DNA of 64,000 nt from the NCBI GenBank assembly GCA_004431415.1, contig QPMI01000040.1, forward strand, positions 310,001 through 374,000, in the 5' to 3' direction. Numbering within the stretch: the stretch's first letter is position 1; the number at the start of each line of letters is the position of its first letter. Of the stretch, positions 60,101 through 64,000 are shown piece after piece. The position numbers were made by a program, and so were the translations under genes. Source of the stretch: Cyanophora paradoxa. Lineage: Eukaryota; Glaucocystophyceae; Cyanophorales; Cyanophoraceae. Below the pieces are notes generated by a model. The model was given only the letters and a program-made list of their open reading frames with translations. It was not told the DNA's origin and searched no databases.

Positions 60101-63100
60101 GATCAGATGCCGGCACGGAGCTTGTGATGGAGGTGGGGCGCGGGATCGTGGACCTGGACGCGTCGCAGTCGAAGTCGTGTGATGGGAAGCCGGTCGACGC
60201 GTACCTCTGGACCGAGGTCGAGCTCAGCGACCCGAAGCGGCCCGCTCTCCTCCAGGACAACACGACTGCGAGCACCACCGCCACCCGTCTGCGCGTGGGC
60301 AAGACTACGTGAGCGGCGCCAGAGGCGGCGCTAACGCTAGCGTGCACCTGCAGCTGCGACTAATTATTGCTGTTGTACAGATTCCAGCTGAAGGTGACGG
60401 ACCGCGTGGGCCAGTCCAGCACAGCGGAGGTTGTCGTCACCGTGCTTAATCGAAAGAGTGCGCGATTTTTTCATCTCGGTTTCGCATCGATATCGGCGCG
60501 GCGCTTTACAGTCGCTGTTCGCGCGCAGACGTCGTGGCGCTTGTTTGCGTTGATGAGGATGAAAAGACGTTTGCAGATTCGTTTAATGGAACGGTTGTAG
60601 CGAGCACGCTTGCCAGTGCCTTCGGGGCCTTCTTGGAGTCAACCATCGACCCGGCAACATTCGGCGACCTACGCGCGTCGGTCTGTGACGACGAGAGCGG
60701 GAAGGCCGCCGTCTCCGTCATGATTCCGGCCATTCCAGGTTCGCCCCTTTAGCTTTTTGTTCTTCGCTGCCTTCTTAGGTCTCTTAAGCTTGAAGTCTTG
60801 CCACTCAATAAGTGACTCACTCGAGCGCTTTTAACCACGACGAAATGCAGGCATGACGGGAACTGAGGTCGGCGAGAAGCTCAAAACGATGACGCCGGCG
60901 GATTTCGGGCCCAGAGGGGTGCTGCGGCGCCTTTTCGCATCCTCGAGCTCCCTTACCGTCACGCGGCTCTCCGTCCAACTTTTGACCTCTTCAAGTGCGA
61001 TTCGCAAATTTAATATGGTTTGATCTGGCGTATACGGCCTCTCACTCCGACCGCGGTTGCAGACAACGAGCCACCGAGCACACCTGTTCTATCAATTTAC
61101 CCACAATCACGATACAGCTACGTTGTCGTCGACAGGGCGACAAAGGCGCGCTTTAATTTCGGTTGCACGCATTTCATGAACACAGCTTGATCGGACTTGC
61201 GTGTCGCAGCTTGGAGACGTGCAGCTCATTGCGCAGTCCATTGACAAGGCCCCAGGCGTGGTTGTCTCGTACGAATGGTGCGATGGCACGAATGTTTTCA
61301 AGGCACGTGCACCTTAGACCGTTCAACCAGGTATCTCGACGGAGTGATGCTCAAGTCGAAAACGAACACAGTGAAACTGAGCCTGCGTGCCGCAAACTAC
61401 ACCGTCCGCGCAATAGGCTCGCTCATTACTCCTTCAGACAGTATTTATGCCTTTATGCCCTTTCTGACTATCCGCAATGCTCTCCAGCTCTCGACGATGA
61501 GTCGTCGTACGCCGAATCCGATGTGATGAAGCTTCAGGCCCGTTCAACGCCGAATCGCCTGCACGTCATTTTCAATGGCGCCCTCTCACGTCCTCGGGGC
61601 GCAGGTGACCGACGAATACAGCTGCAACGTTGCGAAGGTTTGCCCTACGTTTCATTTCCCTTGGCCGGCGCCAGCGCTGGCGTCTTATTTGCCGTCGCGC
61701 AGGATCTCGTCTTCGTGCTCGACGCCTCGACATCGCCAGCGTGCGACCATGCGCCCGCCGCCTCGCGCGTGCTGCGCAGCCGACGCGAGCGCAGGTCGTA
61801 CAAGATTGCGCAAGAGTTTGTGGCAAAGATCCTGCGTCCCTTCTTCCTGCAGGGCCCGGACTCGTACGCTACCATCGTCCGGTACGGTCTGCCGCCCGAC
61901 GGCAATGCGACGGTCATCTTTGAGCGGAGCGGTGCGCTGTTTGTTCGCTCTGCCACGTGCACACGACACATGCGCGCGCTCTTAAACACGTTTCTGCAGA
62001 GGTGAAAGTGGTCCACGACGCCCTTCTCGCCAACAAGATGCCGAATGTGCGGCTTGCACTGCGCATGCGTTACTTGCAGAGCTCTTGACTCACGTGCGAG
62101 GGCAGGACGTCGATCCATCCATGCCTCGGCTCCTCGGCAAGGGCTTGGAGGTCGCTCGGACGACAATCGAGGCCTCTGCGCGCAAAGGCATCGTCCGCTC
62201 CATCGTTTTCGTCGCTTTTGACGAGCCGCTCGACGGGACGCAAGCCCGAAACGCCAGCCTTCAAGCACTCGCTCGGAGCAACGTGCGACCGCTCTCTTCA
62301 GCTTTGATTGTGCCACTGCTTTTAATCGATTCACGGCACTACCTGCAGGTGTACGCAGTCCCAGCGTTGGCCGACCCGTACAGCTTCACCAACGGTTTCG
62401 ACTCCATGCGCCAGCTCGTGTACGCGTATACTCCTCAACGATCCGCAAATCAAAGCCGTCAGCGTCCACCCTCTGCTTATAAAGCGCGCGATCGGCAGGC
62501 GGAACAACGTCAGCGACGTGCTGCCCGTCACGCTGGAGCTGCAGGAGGAGGTGCAGCAGGCCGCCGTCGACCTGGCGACCATGGTCTGCGAAGGTGCGCT
62601 CCGGGTTTCGGCAGTCTTCCCATGCGACAGAAAGAGGAATCTTGGCTTTTCATTGCTCATCTGCGGGGGACACGTAGGATTGGCGCCGCCGGGGGCGGAT
62701 GACGCGCAGGCGGGGCAGACGATCGGAAGGACGCTCACCGTGCGCGATTGAGCACTTTGTCTCCGTTGCAGTGCGCGTGCCTCTGCAATAACGGTAAAAC
62801 AGGTCGCGATCGCCGCCAGTATCGGCGCGACGATCGCTTCGGGATCGATCGGCGGCTCTGCGGGCGTGATTGATCAAGCGCAGTTCATTGCACAGACATC
62901 CTTCCTTAGCATGAACCAGTGCGCCGTGCCCCGTGCTAGCCCGGCGCTGATCGCACACTGCTGACCCCTGGTTCGCCAGGCCGCAGCCTTACAACGCAAC
63001 GGCCTCGTCAACTCGCTGGACGATGCTTTACTTGGGCGCGGTCCGTCTCTCCGTCTCTGCAAGCCGCGCTGCTCTAGATCTGAAGCAGCCGATGTGCTGA

Positions 63101-64000
63101 TATGGACGTCGATATCTTGCAGCCGTGGAAGCGTTCGAACACGTCGACCAGTGCTACTGGCTCAAGCTCGGGCGAGAGCGTCGTAGGCCGGCGGCGGCTG
63201 CTCGGCGGAAATTCCTTTGCTCGCGAAATCGGCGGTGAAGTCGGCACAGACTTCCTCTCCGAGAGCGTCACGTGGACGGTCATCATTCTGCTCGGCGTCT
63301 CTATTCTACAGGGCCTCCTCCGGCTCTTTATCGCGTACGTGCTCAAGCGCAAGAAGGCGCCCGAAGTTCTCTGGTAATTTGGACCCCTTTTCCCAACCTC
63401 TCGCTTGGAGGTTCTGATCCCTCCGGCAGGTTCCCCAAGCCACAAATCACGGTGATGGTTATGGCGTACGAGGGCTTTGTGATGGCCTCGGCCGCAACGG
63501 CGCGGGCAAACGATGGGGCGAGGCCGTGGGCTGCAGTCGTGCTGGTACGCCGGGAAGTATTTCCGCGTCGATCTTGCCGTGCTCATCGGTTTCGGGCGTA
63601 GCTGCTCGGCGCCGTGGGCTTCTGCTTAATTGTCGTGGTGAGCTGTGGAATTGCAGGGCCGTGTGCTTAAAAGTACTCATACGGATGCATGCGCAGGCGG
63701 CGGTAATCTGGCGCCTCCGGCACGAGAAGCACATCATATGGTACAATTTCAAAGAGCCGGACTGGCGCCGTCTGTGGCGGGGCGAGGACCGGCCGGCGTG
63801 CCTGCGCGAGCTAAAGGAAATCCGGCACCTGCTCGCCATACCCGACACGATCGACAAGTTCGAGGACGCCACGCACGCGTACCTTGCCAAAGACTTCAGG
63901 AAGTTCTTCAAGAAGGGCACGCTGAATGCCTTGAAGGCACTCGGCCGCGCAAAGCAGGCGGCCAAAGAGGGCAGCGTGCACAAGAAGATCGCGCTGACGC
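27146..64000 (+). CDS. Giant multidomain cell-surface protein (multi-exon, runs off window)
   Basis: Start MTRTAALLAILGALLLVPAL is a clear signal peptide. Spliced over many short introns, the product would be on the order of 10,000 residues (my estimate). Domain order: FN3, Kelch propeller, eight Ig/FN3+LamG-like modules, FN3, second Kelch, FN3, ninth LamG, about 25 FN3 repeats, a putative propeller, KNH/Ig-like folds, third Kelch, more KNH-like folds, PKD/REJ, vWFA, then membrane segments and a basic tail. This is an adhesin/receptor architecture: carbohydrate- or protein-binding ectodomains on a membrane anchor. Intron phases across modules are consistent and linker exons recur, supporting one gene, though splitting into two or three genes cannot be excluded. 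Three single-base deletions interrupt the FN3 array. Ligand and function are unknown. Confidence 0.7.
27215..27515 (+). other. FN3-like domain A
   Basis: PDAPASVSVSSIFGTRAEIV to TSPNSFSLPFNTSG. A typical FN3-like pattern with a Tyr-Val-Cys strand and the SxLTALGLQPLTSY loop. It is closely related to the domain at 39,745 and follows the signal peptide directly. Confidence 0.75.
27590..29145 (+). other. Kelch-like propeller A (several exons)
   Basis: Blades recognisable as AAGVMFRNQTGSLKFAAVCG, FAAGGYISTGETTAFWSFPV, WPLPEYRSSHCSTFFNGSFY and DEGPGSRLIFGGCGAFLLHA. The pattern G-G plus aromatic strands, and GxRxxH-type loops, fits Kelch/galactose-oxidase propellers. A homologous block lies at 40,150-41,600. 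Exons are separated by short introns. Confidence 0.65.
29306..30165 (+). other. Ig/FN3 + LamG-like module 1
   Basis: A Pro/Thr linker leads into TYLSTSSVPFNSGVASLSIS, followed by a concanavalin-A-like fold: VAGYYDASSWTGSQWSDLSG, DDWLLSVDRPQNYRGNG and the closing helix ELSDSEVEEVEVWARLRYPG. This module type repeats to 39.5 kb. Confidence 0.75.
30255..30284 (+). other. Microexon, VGKAYGYSFP (30 nt)
   Basis: A 30-nt exon between CTAG and GTGAAC. It precedes the exon starting GPIRASTTYTSC. It is a longer version of the 24-nt exons that follow other modules. Confidence 0.7.
30500..31359 (+). other. Ig/FN3 + LamG-like module 2
   Basis: SYLATSSVPFSSGVASLNIS to WTFTTPVDASATSVVAQ. Core motifs: VGFYDASSWTGSQWNDLSGN, NDWILSVDEPMQYRVNG and ELSDSEAEEVEAWARLRYPG. 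Confidence 0.75.
31498..31521 (+). other. Microexon, VGKPYSFP (24 nt)
   Basis: CGCAG acceptor and GTAAGC donor bound 24 nt in phase 0. It joins VVAQ to GPIRAGTTYTNCQVQLTNAV. Confidence 0.8.
31830..32680 (+). other. LamG-like module 3 (variant type)
   Basis: RNVTLVGGNAQFVLEGLSPA followed by SIAGWYDGTSWTGTYWGDLS and the closing helix ELSDSEVAEVEAWAVKRYGY. It is nearly identical to module 7 at 37,120 and distinct from the other modules. Confidence 0.75.
32880..33070 (+). other. Partial Ig-like unit without LamG
   Basis: TARVTYVSTSNVPFSGGVAN to SVPPFAGSAIAQ. It contains the head and tail of a module with the LamG part missing. A second copy lies at 38,205-38,390. Confidence 0.65.
33290..34160 (+). 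other. Ig/FN3 + LamG-like module 4
   Basis: TYGSTSSVPFSNGMASLNIS, LAGFYAASSWTGSQWNDLSG, DDWILSVDRPRNYHANGQDR and TLSDLEVEEVEAWARLRFPG. Closely related to module 8. Confidence 0.75.
34217..34240 (+). other. Microexon, IGKPYGFP (24 nt)
   Basis: Bounded by GCAG and GTAAGC, phase 0, between module 4 and the exon starting GPIRAGMTYNNC. Confidence 0.8.
34426..34730 (+). other. FN3-like domain before module 5
   Basis: SPIPLVSNISIVSVGARNAT to ATSAAGTSPATLSTSFTTAA. The end PNTTYVCQANATSAAGTSPA is the same as in the FN3 array at 43.8-50.9 kb, so this is a related unit placed among the LamG modules. Confidence 0.75.
34745..35594 (+). other. Ig/FN3 + LamG-like module 5
   Basis: TYVSTSSVPFSNGVASLNIS, VAGFYTASSWEGFGWYDLSG, NDWILSVDRPENYRANGQDR and LLSNAEVEEVEAWARMRFPG. 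Confidence 0.75.
35655..35678 (+). other. Microexon, VGKSYSFQ (24 nt)
   Basis: Bounded by GCAG and GTAATT, phase 0, between module 5 and GPIRAGTTYSNCTVQVSNAA. Confidence 0.8.
35870..36770 (+). other. Ig/FN3 + LamG-like module 6
   Basis: TFVSTSSVPFSNGVASLNIS, VAGFYAASSWTGSQWSDLSG, NDWVLSVDRSRNYRANGKDR and RLSDAEVEEVEAWARLRFPG. A longer insertion (AIYRSQWAWGFPPG) precedes the closing strands. Confidence 0.75.
36859..36882 (+). other. Microexon, VGKPYSFP (24 nt)
   Basis: Identical in sequence to the exon at 31,498-31,521, with similar flanking introns. Phase 0. Confidence 0.8.
37120..38000 (+). other. LamG-like module 7 (variant type)
   Basis: RNVTLVGGNAQFVLEGLNPA, SIAGWYDGTSWTGTYWGDLS and ELSDSEVAEVEAWAVKRYGY. 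Nearly identical to module 3; part of a duplicated block. Confidence 0.75.
38205..38390 (+). other. Second partial Ig-like unit without LamG
   Basis: Same protein sequence as 32,880-33,070 apart from a few bases: TARVTYVSTSNVPFSGGVAN to GSAIAQ. Confidence 0.65.
38625..39478 (+). other. Ig/FN3 + LamG-like module 8
   Basis: First half almost identical to module 4 (TYGSTSSVPFSNGMASLNIS). The second half diverges from about 39,000: NDWILSVDRPQNYRANGQDR and TLSDSEVEGVEAWARMRFPG. Confidence 0.75.
39543..39566 (+). other. Microexon, IGKSYGFP (24 nt)
   Basis: Bounded by GCAG and GTATGC, phase 0, between module 8 and the exon starting GPIRAETTYTNC. Confidence 0.8.
39745..40060 (+). other. FN3-like domain B
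   Basis: PDAPSSVSIPASSIRGTTAQ to VGVSPSTSSAPFTTTG. Close relative of domain A at 27,215, and like it directly followed by a Kelch block. Confidence 0.75.
40150..41600 (+). other. Kelch-like propeller B (several exons)
   Basis: AAGVMFRNRTGSLKFAMVGG, GGYFGASQEHATFFWSFPTS, WPVPSGRAGHCSVFFDGSYY and a later block GPSLMIFGGCGRFLFHAGAG. Same blade order as propeller A, interrupted by short introns. Confidence 0.65.
41690..41985 (+). other. FN3-like domain C
   Basis: APEAPIKLTTTSLSLTSAVL to VGTSNSSFPLSFTTTG. Contains the LGYDGGDAIVTASFAC and LTSYTCQANATN signatures of the array type. Confidence 0.7.
42050..43010 (+). other. LamG-like domain 9
   Basis: A LamG/concanavalin-A pattern unlike modules 1-8: WQHLAISVSQTASLSTSASC, KFYINGQLKNTVTC, WGLLGLSSWPGEPTVEAGQI and ELRFWNVERTAAQIASAYQT. 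FYINGxL and IAELRFWNxxRTxxQI are typical of this fold. Several introns divide it. Confidence 0.65.
43204..43790 (+). other. Two diverged FN3-like domains before the array
   Basis: TSTEIELEGTSCTTRGSGNA to TTEAFDTTPR, then PAAPSLVLVGSVGARNASIV to SPATLSASFITAVEAP. The second ends like the array units, and merges into them. Confidence 0.75.
43791..50900 (+). repeat. Array of about 24 near-identical FN3-like units, 309-bp period
   Basis: Each unit encodes 103 residues starting APASVAVSAIAPRNATVTV and ending ATLSASFITAAEAPW. The anchor CTCGGGTACAACGG recurs at 43,863, 44,172, 44,481 and on to 50,973, mostly every 309 bp. Unit 22 has six extra bases. Spacing is 308 bp three times, reflecting one-base deletions near 48,290, 49,534 and 49,834. 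Each unit has two conserved Cys (likely one disulfide) and three N-glycosylation sequons (NAT, NTT, NAT). It probably forms a long, glycosylated stalk. The last units diverge. Confidence 0.92.
50901..51515 (+). other. Diverged terminal FN3-like domains
   Basis: AMPASVAVSAIGSRFATVTV to RMAASFITPAEP, then APPSAVTVSNIVPRSATVTV to SPAAVSLAFTTPPEP. The same fold as the array with drifting sequence. Confidence 0.75.
51516..51835 (+). other. Pro/Ser linker and RRHMLQ-containing domain
   Basis: A PSPSPSPTPIPVPV linker is followed by SAQDLVNSIASLSSAVY, VIVGDAETPARRHMLQ and RKATVKFTFPAA. The layout (helix, strand, RRxLLQ-like motif, strand) resembles a small SEA-like fold that recurs at 55,060. Confidence 0.5.
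51880..53850 (+). other. Putative beta-propeller region (several exons)
   Basis: Exons include VVQFVETGSSVANAIYSFTL, SEGSPVELDPDGIGASDFVL, YLGGVGSAAAVVVGTRSGAL and SLDGTSFFVLATDGRIF. Repeating hydrophobic strands with GxxxVGTRSGxLYRV look like a propeller, but no family is certain. A low-complexity KDSKENKDSKDTKDS tract lies near 53,475-53,520. Confidence 0.45.
53898..54710 (+). other. KNH/Ig-like folds
   Basis: GALRLLSVPPSATLGSSLTV and AFAVGGSYVLRICLVDEAIC resemble the Kre9/KNH-like pattern (P..G..L.aG....i.W ... G.Y.l.i.d). Assignment rests on that pattern only. Confidence 0.4.
54785..55265 (+). other. Lectin-like strand region and RRSLLQ domain
   Basis: SIECGMLNLTLSGGGVARGW and SYDCAGGMTCFLSDAYGSTG precede VTVTLRANIALYGLKTLVSQ, VTGSNVTINQ, TKTRRSLLQ and VADRVTILVGYG. 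The last part has the helix-strand-RRxLLQ-strand order described for 51.7 kb. Confidence 0.5.
55503..56920 (+). other. Kelch-like propeller C (several exons)
   Basis: Blades: ATRGAFACQEPNVYVFGGTN, GDGKPLSDVWRFDVTELAWT, FARRGRSVVSAASLSDMFVF-GG, LYVTGGFISATEAANPRELF and MYDFNGETWFKVVPVG. GG pairs, later Tyr/Trp residues and R-x-x-H/S loops are classical Kelch spacing. Confidence 0.7.
57180..59920 (+). other. Series of KNH/Ig-like domains (several exons)
   Basis: Recurring pattern: VTVELVESETGDVIQVIERV with NPGTFAFSVTVSTAAGSFTG; YTWNISSRLTPGLFLLKV; YTVRWISAGVPAETLVQISL; SYTWQINDQVPPGTYAIEVG with VSSTSALFTIA; and SVEWTAPSTPGEYRVDVRAR. 'GSYTW...PGTY.I.V' is the Kre9/KNH signature. At least four units. 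Confidence 0.5.
59942..60480 (+). other. PKD/REJ-like domain
   Basis: MEVGRGIVDLDASQSKSCDG, YLWTEVE and YRFQLKVTDRVGQSSTAEVV. 'LDASxSxxxDG...YxFxLxVTDxxGxSxxAxVxVxV' is the standard PKD/REJ pattern. An intron lies near 60,308-60,380. Confidence 0.7.
60530..61015 (+). other. SEA-like region
   Basis: FNGTVVASTLASAFGAFLES, FGDLRASVCDDESGKAAVSV and, after an intron, TGTEVGEKLKTMTPADFGPR. Fold inferred only from alternating helix/strand pattern; weak. Confidence 0.3.
61565..62760 (+). other. vWFA domain (several exons)
   Basis: DLVFVLDASTS near 61,705-61,735 carries the MIDAS DxSxS motif. It is followed by KIAQEFVAKILRPFFLQGPD and YATIVRYGLPPDGNATVIFE, then LLTHVRGQDVDPSMPRLLGK with VARTTIEAS and IVRSIVFVAFDEPLDG. 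These match the helix-strand order of von Willebrand A domains, which bind ligands through a metal ion. Exon borders are approximate. Confidence 0.7.
63080..64000 (+). other. Membrane segments and start of basic cytoplasmic tail
   Basis: SGESVVGRRRLLGGNSFARE precedes a membrane helix (VTWTVIILLGVSILQGLLRL...FIAYVLKRKK). After an intron ending near 63,430, FPKPQITVMVMAYEGFVMAS continues. A second hydrophobic stretch LLGAVGFCLIVV (near 63,602-63,640) joins across an intron to AAVIWRLRHEKHIIWYNFKE. A Lys/Arg-rich segment (YLAKDFRKFFKKGTLNALKA) runs to the window edge. The topology suggests a multi-pass C-terminal region. Confidence 0.6.

Overview
The window looks like nuclear DNA of a microbial eukaryote, probably an alga or other free-living protist. 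It is GC-rich. Genes are split by many short GT-AG introns of roughly 35-100 nt. Products are eukaryotic types: a full-size PDR/ABCG transporter, a patatin-like phospholipase and a giant multidomain cell-surface protein. The dispersed DNA includes an LTR retrotransposon, a tRNA-derived SINE, a LINE-like copy and several TIR elements. RRxLLQ-type motifs in extracellular domains are a feature I associate with algal surface proteins, but I cannot name the species.

Layout. 1-2,050: almost pure G+C on the + strand, coding-like in several alternating frames and broken by long poly-C and poly-G runs. 3,456-11,043 (-): a full-length ABCG/PDR transporter in the order NBD1-TMD1-NBD2-TMD2. 11,247-13,594 (-): a patatin-like lipid acyl hydrolase directly upstream in the same orientation. 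13.6-15.7 kb: intergenic DNA of short palindromic words with two MITE-like elements that have clear target-site duplications. 15,714-21,116: a complete LTR retrotransposon (300-bp LTRs, 5-bp duplication TTGCC) in minus orientation. It carries only a damaged Gag and no reverse transcriptase. 22.2-25.64 kb: a cluster of small transposable elements. These are a tRNA-derived SINE, a very short truncated copy, a LINE-like copy nested in a TIR element, another MITE, and a 0.92-kb TIR element with a helix-turn-helix ORF.

27,146 to the right edge (+): what I read as a single giant gene. It starts with a signal peptide and then encodes FN3-like domain, Kelch propeller, eight Ig/FN3+LamG-like modules, FN3, a second Kelch propeller, FN3, a ninth LamG-like domain, an array of about 24 near-identical 103-residue FN3 domains, a putative propeller, KNH/Ig-like folds, a third Kelch propeller, more KNH-like folds, PKD/REJ, a vWFA domain, and finally membrane segments with a basic tail that runs off the window. 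It has the architecture of a cell-surface adhesin or receptor. The gene could be several adjacent genes, but I see no convincing internal start or stop that separates them.

Functional links: the transporter and the phospholipase are tandem, closely spaced and both lipid-related, so a shared lipid-handling role is possible but only inferred. The strongest unusual signals are the FN3 array with three single-base deletions that together restore the frame, repeated 24-nt microexons, the SINE/LINE pair sharing a 3' tail, candidate GC-AG introns at matching places in both ATPase domains, and repeated polypurine-tract-like motifs inside the LTR element.
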